Source: Nicotiana tabacum (Eukaryota > Streptophyta > Magnoliopsida > Solanales > Solanaceae). Taken from it: a DNA stretch of 64,000 nt. Location of the stretch: contig NC_134082.1 in NCBI RefSeq assembly GCF_000715075.1, forward strand, positions 138,124,948 to 138,188,947. Reading direction: 5' to 3'. The notes beneath the pieces were generated by a model that was not told the DNA's origin, ran no database searches, and worked only from the letters and a program-made list of their open reading frames with translations. Below are positions 22,907 to 33,649 of this stretch, one piece after another. The translations under genes were made by a program, and so were the position numbers. Within the stretch, counting starts at the first letter, position 1; every line of letters begins with the position of its first letter.

Positions 22907-23115
22907 CAAGGCTAAACAAAGCATCATGCACTATCTTTTATTTTTACTAGTTGATTTTCCTTTTGTATTTTTGAATTTTCGTAATAAGATCTTCCAATGT
23001 TCAAAACAGTTATGAAATTTATCAAAGCATTTCGGTTTCCTTACAAATCTTACTCTTATTATTTTCTCTCATTACTTTACTTATACAACATTACTATTAC
23101 CTATCTTGATAAACC
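22907..23115 (+). other. Possible Ogre intron between protease and RT
   Basis: About 200 pyrimidine-rich bases with stops in all frames lie between two segments that both read in frame 2. A GGTAGC directly follows the protease frame, and the same spacing and GGTAGC recur in element H (about 35522-35740). Ogre elements are known to splice an intron between their protease and RT ORFs. I could not fix the acceptor: the conserved AG just before ACAACG (23139) or ACAATG in H does not give the right phase with the obvious donor. Confidence 0.4.
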
Positions 23116-24860
23116 AATGGCTGTGACATGCAACGAGACAACGCAACAAACGTGCATAGATTTAGTGGAAGATGATATACCAGAAGAGATTGTTAAAGAG
23201 GTCGAAAATTTTAAGAACAGACTTAAGTCCAACCTGGACGAGACTGAGATTGTTAACCTGGGAGATGCAGAAAACATCAAAGAAACTTGGATTAGCATCC
23301 ATTTGTTACCGTCAGAAAAAAAAGAATACACAGAATTTCTGAAGAAATATGAGGACATATTCACCTGGTCATATGATGACATGACTGGTTTGAGCATATC
23401 TATTGTGGACCATAAACTGCCAACTGATCTGACATGTCCACCGGTAAAACAGAAGCTCAGAAAGTTTAAACCTGAGACAAGTCTAAAAATCAAGGAAGAA
23501 GTCACTAAGCAGGTCAAAGCTAAGGTCCTCAGGGTAGTAGAATATCCGACATGGTTAGCCAATATTGTGCCGGTGCCAAATAAGTATGGGAAGGTCAGAG
23601 TCTGTGTGGACTACGTGGATCTCAATCGGGCCAGTCCAAAGGACGACTTCCCCTTGCCGAACATACACATCCTGATCGACAATTGAGCCAAGCATGAGTT
23701 GTAATAATTTGTAGATTGCTTCACCGGATATTATCAGATCTGGATGGACGAAGAAGATGCTGAGAGAACGGCTTTCATTACGCCGTGGGGGATGTATTGC
23801 TACAAGATGATGCCATTCGGGTTAAAGAATGCAGGGGCCACACTACATGAGGGCCATGACTACTATCTTCCATGATATGATACACAAGGAGATTGAGGTA
23901 TGTGTAGATGATGTCATCATAAAGTCCAAGAAAGCCACTGACCACATGGAAGATTTGAGGATGTTCTTCAATAGACTGAGAAGATACAACCTAAAACTGA
24001 ACCCCGCAAAATGTGCATTTGGGGTTCCTACCGGAAAACTACTTGGGTTCACTATGAGTCACCGAGGGACAGAACTGGATCCATCTAAGATCAAAGCTAT
24101 TCAAAAACTTCCACCGCCAAAGAATAAGAAGGACGTAATGAGCTTCCTGGGAAGACTTAACTACATCAGCCGGTTCACAGCACAACCTACGGTCATCTAT
24201 GAGCCGATTTTTAAGATGTTGAAGAAGGACGCCGCTACCACATGGTCTAATGATTGCCAAAAAGCTTTCGACAGAATCAAGGAATACCTATCAACACCAC
24301 CAGTCTTAGTTCCGCCTGAGCCGGGTAGACCTCCATTACTCTACCTTGAAGTATTGGATGGAGCGTTCGTTTGTGTTCTGGGGCAGCATGATGAAACGGG
24401 GAGGAAGGAGCAGGCCATCTATTACCTCAGTAAGAAGTTCACCTTGTACGAGGCTCGGTATTCTCTGTTAGAGCGCATATGTTGTGCTTTGACTTGGGTA
24501 GCTCAGAAGTGGAGGCACTACTTCTGTGCCTTTACTACATATCTCATATCAAAAATGGATCCCTTGAAGTACATCCTTCAGAAGCCTATGCCCACTGGCA
24601 TGCTGGCCAAGTGGCAAATCATGTTGAGTGAATTTGACATTGTCTACGTGACTCAAAAAGCAATCAAAGGACAGGCACTAGCAGATCACCTTGCTAAAAA
24701 TCCCGTGGACGAAAAATACGAATCCCTGAAAACATATTTTCCCGATGAAGAGGTATCATTCATAGGAGAAGACATTGCAGAATCCTATGACGGTTGGAGA
24801 ATGTTTTTCAATGGAGAAGCAAATTTCAAAGGAGTTGGCATAGGAGCAGTCCTAGTATAA
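23116..24860 (+). pseudogene. pol: Ogre-B reverse transcriptase and RNase H, broken
   Basis: RT begins after MAVTCNETTQQTC. It shows YPTWLANIVPVPNKYGKVRVC and DFPLPNIHILIDN, then a stop (TGA at 23684). It continues through two further stops near 23702 and 23714 (FVDCFTGYYQIWMDEEDAE) and a frame change near 23840. The catalytic YVDD box reads CVDD at 23901-23912. RT ends in FLGRLNYISRFTAQP and is followed by the first RNase H (PPLLYLEVLDGAF, EQAIYYLSKKFTLYEARYS, KWQIMLSEFDI), then GQALADHLAKNP at about 24670. The final residues (24780-24860) already belong to the second, Tat-specific RNase H. Enzymatically dead on several counts. Confidence 0.85.
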
Positions 24861-25170
24861 AAAACCGGTCAGCATTATCCAATATCTGCTAAGCTCAGGT
24901 TCCCGTGCACCAACAATATGACCGACTATGAAGCCTTCATCTTAGGGCTCAAGATGGCCATTGACATGAACATCCAAGAGTTGCTAGTAATTAGGGATTC
25001 AGACTTGCTTATACATCAGGTCCGAGAAGAATAAGCGTCCAAGAACTCCAAGATACTCCCTTATCTACATCATGTGCAGGAGTTGAGAAAGAGGTTTACA
25101 AAGACAGAATTCTAGCATATTCCTAGGGTCCAGAATGAATTCGTCGATGCACTGGCTACCCTATCATCCA
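24786..25170 (+). pseudogene. Second (archaeal-type-like) RNase H domain of Ogre-B
   Basis: An additional RNase H between the retroviral-type RNase H and integrase is diagnostic of the Tat lineage. Visible blocks are WRMFFNGEANFKGVGIGAVLV (the usual DGA or DGS is NGE, so the first acidic residue is Asn at 24810), TDYEAFILGLKMA (Glu), LLVIRDSDLLIHQV (Asp) and NEFVDALATLSSM (Asp). Stops at 24858, 25032 and 25113 break it. Confidence 0.75.
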
Positions 25171-26500
25171 TGATACAACATCCAGATAAGAATTTCATTG
25201 ATCCCATTCCGGTAAAGTTCTATGATCAGCCCTCTTACTGTGCTCATGTCGAAGAAGCAACAGACGGAAAGACTTGGTTTCATGCTATCAAGGAATACTT
25301 GGCAAAAGGAGAATACCCAGAACTCGCGAACACTACTCAGAAGTGCACGCTTCGGAGGTTATCCAACAATTTCTTTCACAGCGGAGGAATCCTATATAGG
25401 AGGACCTCTAATTTGGGATTACTAAGGTGTGTCGATGCAAAGGAAGCATCCAGGCTATTAGAGGAAATTCATTCAGGGACCTGCGGTCCACATATGAATG
25501 GCTTTGTTTTAGCAAAGAAAGTACTCCGAGCTGGTTACTTTTGTATGACTATGGAAACAGACTGCATCCAGTATGTCCGAAAGTGCCACCGCTTCCAGAT
25601 ACATGCAGACATGATAAAGGTGCCTCCAAACAAGCTTAATGCAACAAGCTCGCCGTGGCTTTTCGCCACTTAGGGAATGGATGTTATCGGACCAATCGAA
25701 CCCACCGCATCAAACGGACACAGATTTATCCTAGTAGCAATTGATTATTTCACCAAATGGGTTGAAGCAACATCTTATAGGGCAGTGACTAAGAAAGTCG
25801 TGGCGAATTTCGTCCGCGACCGTATCATGTGTCGGTTTGGGATTCCAGAGTCGATCATTACTGATAATGGCTCCAACCTCGACAGTGATTTGATGAAATC
25901 ATGTGTGAAACCTTCAAGATCAAACACAAGAATTCTACAGCTTACAGACCTCAGATGAACAGAGCCGTAGAGGCCGCCAACAAGAATATCAAGAAGATAC
26001 TAAGGAAAATGATAGAGAAGCATAAGCAGTGGCATGAGAAGCTATCGTTTGCTTCATTGGGATACCGCACCACAATCCGCACATCGACAGGAGCAACCCC
26101 CTATATGCTGGTCTATGGTATAGAGGCAGTCATTCCCGCTGAGGTAGAAATTGCTTCCTTAAGGATCATACAGAAAGTAGAGCTCGACGATGCAGAATGG
26201 GTGAAGAGTCGTTACAAGCAACTAGTTCTTATAGATGGACAGAGAATGAATACAGTTTGCCACGGTCAGCTCTATCAGAACAAAAGAGACAAGCCGAGAC
26301 AATTCACACCGGGGCAGCTGGTGTTAAAGAAAATTTTTTCGCATCAAGATGAAGCCAAAGGGAAATTCTCTCCAACTGGAAGGGTCCGTACATGGTTTAC
26401 CGGGTTCTGATAGGAGGAGGCCTCATACTTGCAGAAATGGACGGAGAAGTTTGGCCAAAACTGATCAATTCAGACGCAGTCAAGCGATACTGTGTAATCT
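25170..26500 (+). pseudogene. pol: Ogre-B integrase, frameshifted
   Basis: The frame at 25170-25673 carries the linker and the N-terminal HHCC-type zinc region, ending KCHRFQIHADMIKVPP; the expected second Cys of the CxxC is changed (CHRF). After one stop at 25671 the catalytic core follows: MDVIGPIEP (25680), DYFTKWVEA, then ITDNGSNLDS (second Asp near 25862). A frame change near 25895 leads to AYRPQMNRAVEAANKNIKK, with the Glu of the DDE triad. The C-terminal domain reads FTPGQLVLKKIFSHQDEAKGKF and falls out of frame near 26380, with homology reaching about 26500 (LILAEMDGEVWPK). No chromodomain is seen, as expected for the Tat lineage. Confidence 0.85.
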
Positions 26501-27214
26501 TTATGCTTTCCTTGTATGATGTAATTTGAACTACGCCTGATCTGATTGCCGTTTAAGAGGAGATACGTAGGCAGCCTTATGGGTTCGGTCACAATTCAAA
26601 TTTTTTTTTATTTCCCCCGCAATTGGAAACTGGGGCAGAATTTTGAGGAGGACCCTCAAAATTTCGAAGTGATTTAAGCCATTCGCCGCAAGTAGCCGTC
26701 AGAAGCAGCAGCCCAGTAAACTGGGGTAGAATTTTGATGAGGACCCACAAAATTCTGGAGCAAGAGAAGTTGCAATGTCTTGAACCACGTCACAGTCGTC
26801 GGTTCATCTAAAGAAAACTATTCTTAATTATGTATTTATGTTACATTTTCTTTACTAAAATCATGCATGTTTATTTATGAAATCGCTCTATTTAGCAATG
26901 CTATGATATGGGCAGTATCACCAGATCAAAATCGAGCAGGTTAAGCAAAGCTAGCAGGGATACGAACTAACCTCCCCTTTACAAACTCATGACTTTTTCT
27001 TTGGATGTAGGCACTTGAGTTGCAAAATCATCAAATATACTATACGCTCACTCATAAAGTTCAGGAATACAACTCTTCGAACCATTGCGCTTGCTCGCAA
27101 TTACTGTCCACACACAATAGTGTCCCCAATAGGCACAATATCTCCAGTAATCACGATACCACAATCCGCTATCAGCTAAGAAAAATCTATTGCCATTTGT
27201 TATTTTTACTTCCT
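26501..27214 (+). other. Ogre-B 3' untranslated region, unique part
   Basis: A 710-base gene-free stretch after integrase. It holds two related lines (AAACTGGGGCAGAATTTTGAGGAGGACC at 26630, AAACTGGGGTAGAATTTTGATGAGGACC at 26718) about 90 bases apart. Otherwise nothing is recognised. Confidence 0.6.
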
Positions 27215-27703
27215 GCATAAGGCTACCATTCTGCCTTCCGAGGTTAAGCTCTACCTACATCTGCATTCTTTGCATTGCATAAGGTGACCTTCTACCTTTC
27301 GAGACTAAGCTCTGTCTCCATCTGCATTCTCTGCATTGCATAAGGCTACCATTTTGCCTTCTGAGGTTAAGCTCTACCTCTATCTGCTTTCTCTGCATTG
27401 CATAAGGCTACCATTATGCCTTCCGAGGTTAAGCTCTACCTCCATCTACATTCTCTGCATTGCATAAGGCTATCATTCTGCCTTCCGAGACTAAGCTTTG
27501 TCTCCATCTGCATTCTCTGCATTGCGTAAGGCTACCATTCTACCTTCCGAGGTTAAGCTCTACCTCCATCTGCATTCTCTGCATTGCATAAGGCTACCAT
27601 TCTTCCTTCCGACGTTAAGCTCTACCTCCATCTGCATTTTCTTGCATTGCATAAGACTACCATTCTGCCTTCCGAGGTTAAGCTCTACCTCCATCTGCAT
27701 GGC
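27215..27703 (+). repeat. 62-bp tandem array, 8 units (Ogre-B 3' UTR)
   Basis: Eight consecutive units of about 62 bases, each starting GCATAAGGCTACCATTCTGCC and continuing TTCCGAGGTTAAGCTCTACC and a CATCTGCATTCTCTGCATT end. Identity is high, with variant halves (GACTAAGCTCTGTCT) in units 2 and 5. The last unit runs directly into the 35-bp array, sharing CATCTGCAT at the join. Confidence 0.95.
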
Positions 27704-28330
27704 TGAAAGATCGCCACCTCTACATCTACATGGCTGAAAGATCGCCACCTTTACATCTTGCATCGGCTGAAAGATCGCCACTTCATTTACATCCTGCATC
27801 GGCTGAAAGATCGCCACTTCATTTACATCTTGCATCGGCTGAAAGATCACCACTTTATTTGCATCTTGCATGGCTGAAAGATCGCCACTTCATTTACATC
27901 TTGCATTGGCTGAAAGATCGCCACTTCATTTACATCTTGCATCGATTGAAAGATCTCCACTTTATTTACATCTTGAATGGCTGAAAGATTGCCATTTCAT
28001 TTACATATTGCATCGGCTGAAAGATCTCCACTTTATTTACATCTTGCATAGATGAAAGATCGCCGCTTCATTTATATCTTGCATGGCTGAAAGATCTCCA
28101 TTTCATTTGCATCTTGCATCGGCTGAAAGATCGCCAATTTATTTGCATCTTGCATGGCTAAAAGATCGCCATTTCATTTACATCTTGCATCGGCTGAAAG
28201 ATCGCCACCTTATTTACATCTTGCATTGGCGGAAAGATCGCCACCTTATTTACATTTGCACTGGCTAAAAGATCGCCACCTTATTTACATTAACACTGGC
28301 TGAAAGATTGCCACTTACTGCATCTCATAG
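27702..28330 (+). repeat. 35/36-bp tandem array, ~18 units (Ogre-B 3' UTR)
   Basis: Units begin GGCTGAAAGATCGCCACTTC and end ATTTACATCTTGCATC. I count about 18, alternating between 35 and 36 bases (CAT or CATC end) and degrading to the right, where units shorten to 32-35 bases. Long open frames on both strands here are by-products of the repeat. Confidence 0.95.
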
Positions 28331-28640
28331 GCTAAATGATTTCCAAATCATCCAAAGGCATCATTGTTCGGAGGCACCATTTTCATAACCCGAGAACGCC
28401 ATGCCATGGTCTGAGGACCCCTCTTATCTTTTGCATATCATTATTCAAAGGTATCATTGTTCGGAGGTATCATTCTCAGAGCTCGAGAGCACCATTTTAT
28501 GGCCTGCAAATCCTTATTATACACTTCATGGCCTAGGATGTCATGGTCTGAGGACGTTATCCTAACCGTCCAAAGATAACATTTCATGGTCCGATGGTAA
28601 CTTGCATCATGTTTAAATTTTCGCACAACACATTGTTCAT
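28331..28640 (+). repeat. Diffuse third repeat zone (Ogre-B 3' UTR)
   Basis: Loose repeats of ATCATTGTTCGGAGGYACCATT, CATGGTCTGAGGAC and CCATTTTATGGCCTG spaced 50-90 bases. This looks like an older, decayed array next to the two clear ones. Confidence 0.55.
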
Positions 28641-28931
28641 TTGCAGGTAAACCGGCGAGCAATGGCCGTCTTAGCAGGAAAAATCCCGCTCCAGTTCCTG
28701 CACCCCTATTAGACTTTAACCATCCATCCTAACCCAAATATCGCGTCCGTCTTGGAAAATCTCCATCGGCATATTCCGCCGACGGATCCTGGACTACATA
28801 TGGCCTGATTCCTGTAAGACCAGGGATATGTAGGTAGCTCAGGAGCCAAAGCTTGGTGAAATTCTTCAAACCATTTCGTTCGGTCAAAATTGGCCATCAT
28901 ATCTTTACCCGATAACTCTTTCATCCTTCCC
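28641..28931 (+). other. End of Ogre-B internal region
   Basis: About 290 bases without a gene between the repeat zone and the polypurine tract. No repeats are seen. Frames here are short and unconvincing. Confidence 0.6.
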
Positions 28932-28948
28932 GGGTAAAGAGGGGCAAC
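28932..28948 (+). other. Polypurine tract of Ogre-B
   Basis: GGGTAAAGAGGGGCAAC directly precedes the TGTTAATACCC that opens the LTR. It identifies that LTR as the 3' LTR of the internal region to its left. It is absent before the LTR at 711. Confidence 0.8.
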
Positions 28949-31900
28949 TGTTAATACCCAATTTTTCCCTGTATATTTTTATATGCAAAATACTTTCAAA
29001 ATAGCATATGTATGCATATATAAGCATGTCCAAGTATTTTATTATTTTTCCAATTTTTAAAAGATTTTTAAATCAATTTATCGCCTTATTTTATCAGAAA
29101 AACCAATAATTATTTCCCAAATTATCATTTTTGGTAACTCCTTTATTGAATTCTCATATTTATACCAAAATATAGCTAAGGTAATTTTTGCACATTTTTT
29201 ACAGATTTATTTAGTTTTTAAAGTTAAATTGCATATAATTGCAATTTTAGCCTATTCTAAGATTTAATTTTGTTTATAATTACAAATTTGATTCCAGTAT
29301 TCTTAAATTAATATTTACATATTATTAATCGGTTTAGTACCTTTAATTTATTTCTAAAAATTATTTTATTATTTTTATAAAATAAATAAGGTGAAAATGG
29401 CTATTTAAATGTTAGCCCCGTTTATTTCAATTTTAGCCTTATTTGAGCCCCAAATGAACCAAATTCCCAATCTCAATTCCCAAACCCAATTTTAATTTAA
29501 ACCCACCCCTGACCCGATTAAATCCTACCCGACCCAGACCTCTCTCATCATGTTCGTTGATCTTTGAGATCAACGACCCATATTCACTCTTATCTTTTTT
29601 AACCCAAACGACCACCCTAACCTTCTCATTTCTCACCTACCATACGCCTCTAAACTCTCAAACTCTCTCAAACTCTCTCGAACATTCCCAAACCCTAACC
29701 GCCTCTTACCACCACCTCCACCTTGAAACCCATCGGAATCCATGGTTTCTCAGGCTATGGGAGTCTTATACTCACCTTCTCTTGCTCCCACATGACTGAT
29801 ACCTGAAGATTCGAGGCCTGACCTCGAAGGTTTGCACCCAAACCTCTGTCGATTCAAGGTTCCACGGCCATCTCCGACTTTACTCCGGCATACCATGGTG
29901 GTTTGAGCCTCATTCTAACCTCTCCGACTTAGATCGATGACCTTTCAAAGCCTATCTCACTTCTAGGGTTCTTTTGAAACCCTAACCCTTAGAGGTTTTC
30001 TCCGATTCCTTAGATCCGTTGTGTATCTGTGCTCTCCTTGAGTTTTCAAACAATTTCCCTAACCTTTCTTTCAAAAAATTACTTTCAAAACCACTTCGTT
30101 TCCAATCTAGGGTTTTCTGAAAATGTTTAAGTCTTTCTCTGACTTTCTCTCCTTTATCTTTTGTGTTTATTTGCCTCTACTGTGTTCTTATGTTTTCTTC
30201 TACCTTGTATGTTCTTCTACGGAGTTTTTACACTCCGTTCTTGTATATTCTTCTACTGAGTTTTTACACTCCATTCTTGTATGTTCTTTTACTGAGTTTT
30301 ATATACTCCATGCTTGTATGTTCTTCTACCATGTTTTCCATACTATGCTCTCATATACTTTTTACTGTGTTCTTATATTTTTTGTCTTCTACTATATTCC
30401 AGCATGTTTCTCTTGCTATATTTTCCTGCTAAGTTCTTAAGTTTCCTTATTTTCCTTCTATTAAGCCCTGTTTAAGTTTCTTCTGAAAAATCTCTTAAGC
30501 ATGTTTCTTTTACTGTTCCTATCCGTGTTTTTATTTTGAGTGCTTCTACTGTGTTCCGAATGTTACTTTTCTATCATGTTTTTCTCATGATTTTCTGTTG
30601 ATGAAAGAAGTATGCAAGAGGTTTCAACTCTGAAATCTCTGAGCCTGTTTCAGCTACTTGCCTTCTCATCTCTGTACTTGATTTAGTGTGGAAACCTTAG
30701 AATTTGGGGGTTCCGCCAAGCTTGATTATGTGATTTGATTAAACTTAGGGTTTATTTCAAAACCCCTAACTCTTTCATACCCATTCCTTGCTTTCATACG
30801 ACTCTAACCTTTTGCTAAACTATTCTATACTGGATTTTCTACTGACTTTACAATGACACAACAGTCTTCCTTCATGCTTAACATGTTCGTATGCTCCTTA
30901 TATATGATAGACTTCCCTTTAAAATAGCTTCTGAATTTGTGATTAGTTCCTACTTCCCTCTGAATATGGGTCTAATTGATTCCCTTTCCATTGTTTGCTA
31001 ATTTCCCTTAAGTTAAAAACCTTTCCCATCTTTTGACTCGGTTCATTCATACAAAATCTCAGACCCTTTTGATTTACTGGTTGTTAATTGATCTTGTTAC
31101 ATTATTCGCACAAACCGTGTATTTCATAAACCCCGTCCTTAAATAACTTTTATGTATTCACCCCTAATTGCCTACTTTGCATAAAGTGTTTGATTAATTT
31201 CTTTCCTTAATTGGTTTATACCCGTTTGAATCTGCATCCCTTAACTAAAGGGAATCTTGTGTAATTGATTGACAATCAGCTCTTCAATTATTTCTTACCT
31301 TATTTCTACTTGGTTTTTACACTATAAAAGGGCACGTCACAGCTTTCTGCATCTATGTCTACTTTACTACTTCTGCAGAGTTAAATACTTAAACTAGCAT
31401 GTTGATTCCCTTTTGCTTGTTTCTGCTATGAATCCCTATTCCCTATTTCCCTTTATGTGCTTTGAGTTACAGTTTAAGACATGACAATATACAAGTTATT
31501 GTCTATGGATTGAACTTGATCCCTTAGGGGATCCTAACATCTAAACAATGTGTTCCAGTAGGCTTATGGGTGTGCCATCGTCTCCCATTATTGGGTTATG
31601 CCCACTAGCCTGCTTTTTGCCTCTTGCAACTTCTCATTCCTTATATCCCCATGTGTGCTATTTCCTTTTCCCTTTACCCCTTTCAGAATTCTGCACTTAC
31701 ACTCTCTCTTAGTTTCTAAGTTCTGCCCCCTCTTGTGAGCCTTGCCTTGGGACCTTGAGTTCCCTATGAACTTGGACACCTGAGGGCTGACCCTTCCACA
31801 CTGTACTTTGGCTTAATATGATGATACATTTGGGTGTAAGTACTGCCCGGAGTTATTATGAAACTCTTAGGAAACTCTGACACACCCAAGTGGGAGAAAG

Positions 31901-33644
31901 GATTTGAAACATGATCTTTGGAGTTAGTTTACTTCATACTTCAGACAAGAAGTCTGAATCAGGCTCTCCTTGGTTGTAATTTTTAATTTCTGATGTATTT
32001 TCCTTATTTTATTTGGACTGTAATAACTTTTAATAACTTTTGGGGATGGTTAGTAAAAAGGAAAGGGTAACCATGCATGTAAAAGGAGTAGATATCCTGC
32101 TCATAGGGAATTTCTGATTTCTGCATATCACATAGATATCCTGCCTATAGGAATTCAGCACTTTCATATGTAGATACTATGCCTATAAAGAATTCTGCAC
32201 CCATATAGTTATCCTGCCTATAGGTTTCTGAAATTCTGCATTCATATGGATATCCTGACTATAGTTAAATTTCTGCATCTCTCATATAGATAACATGTTC
32301 ATAGTTAACTAGAAATCCGAATCCTGCATATGCATCTGTCACTAGGCAAACATGTTTATAGGGCTTAAAAAACTAACTGCATTTAAGTATCATGTTCATA
32401 GGCTTAAACAAAGTACAACATTTAGATGTCATGCCTATAGGATTTCTGCACTCTTGCTATGTCTATAAAAGTGTTTAAAATCAACAACGCCTAGAAAGCA
32501 TGCCTATAGGAATTAATAACCAAGTCTGAAGCATCTCACTCGTCTACAAATCTAAAATCATTGTTTAACATCTGCGGAATTTATGATCTTTTGTCAAAAC
32601 TCGTCTTTCCTGAATAACTGACAAACTTTTTCTAAAATCAGTATACTTCATCTTTTCTGAAATTAGTAGATATCATGCCTATAGGTTTTCGTCTAACTCT
32701 TAGGCAAGCCATAGGGCAATTTATAAACTGAATGAGATTTTATTAACTACAACTAGAAGGCAGGCCTGATTCGGGCTTCTTACCTGAAATATGCAATAAA
32801 TCAGTCTGCCCCAACTATTAAGTTTAATCAGACCCTAATCAGTACGTGTAAGACATGCTAAACTATATGCTTTTCTTTGATTTAAGGAGGTCTATTTGAG
32901 CCCTTTTATCTGTTTATATGCTTCCCCAAACTTGTTATATGTGTTTTGCTTGTCGCCTTAGTATTTTACCTTTTGAAACCACAAATAAGCCCAATACCTC
33001 CTCCCTCTAGGATTAGTATTCCCAAGTGCCTCCGGGGCTGATAGGATTGGGGCGGGTAATAGCATGCAATAAGTAAACGAGACCATTATGCGCTTTAATA
33101 CCTTAACGGGGTGGGAAGGGTAGATATGGATATGATGACCACGCAATAACATCACGTGTAGCCCCTCACGGAGGAGTGATTACCGGATGCTGTGTGGGGT
33201 GATTCATATTATTAATAAACCTAAGACCCCCCTTTCCTTTGTTTTCTTTGTTTCTTTTAAATCTTTTTTTAAATTATTTATTTTAAGAAAATCAAATCTT
33301 TTAGTTCCCTTTTCTTACTTTTTGTTTATTTGTAACCATTATGTGAGAATCCCCTCTTATTTGAAGCCTTTATTTGCCTATGTGTTATTTGCACTTAAGT
33401 CACAACAATAGTTTGGCCGGGAACCACACTAGTGGATCCTGAGGGGTGCCTAAAACCTTCCCCTTGGGATAATTTTAAGCCCTTACCCAATCTCTGGTTA
33501 CTCAAAACAAACCCCTCCTAGTGTCCTAATTCACTTTAATCATTAGGTGGCGGCTCTTCAATTCAAACCCAATTCCCGAAAGGGAACGAGTTGTCCTCCT
33601 AAATGTCACAAACCCAATTTTTGCGAGAAAAAGGGGGCGCGACA
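28949..33644 (+). repeat. 3' LTR of Ogre-B (4,696 bp)
   Basis: Begins TGTTAATACCC, ends GGGGGCGCGACA, and is followed by ACTCC. It matches 711-5581 throughout but is about 175 bases shorter. Most of that is one deletion just after the TATA box (31323-31329), where GGGCACG is joined almost directly to a CTTTCTGCATC segment. It carries the same 35-bp repeat zone (30185-30400) and CCTATAGG zone (32085-32690). No gene is seen in it. Confidence 0.9.
31323..31329 (+). promoter_or_regulatory. Putative TATA box, Ogre-B 3' LTR
   Basis: TATAAAA, the counterpart of 3071-3077. The ~180 bases downstream in the other LTR are deleted here, so the likely transcription start is gone. Confidence 0.5.
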
Positions 33645-33649
33645 ACTCC
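33645..33649. repeat. Target-site duplication ACTCC, right of Ogre-B
   Basis: Directly follows the 3' LTR and matches 706-710 and 5582-5586. The sequence after it is again H gag (CCTATTGCTGAAC). Confidence 0.85.

Noticed and set aside
27560..28268. Repetitive proteins encoded on both strands of the 3' UTR arrays
   Set aside because: Repeat units of 35/36 and 62 bases stay open in several frames by chance. There is no start context or match, and they lie in a 3' UTR.
27215..28330. CRISPR-like regular repeats
   Set aside because: Units are directly adjacent with no unique spacers, and the setting is eukaryotic retrotransposon DNA.
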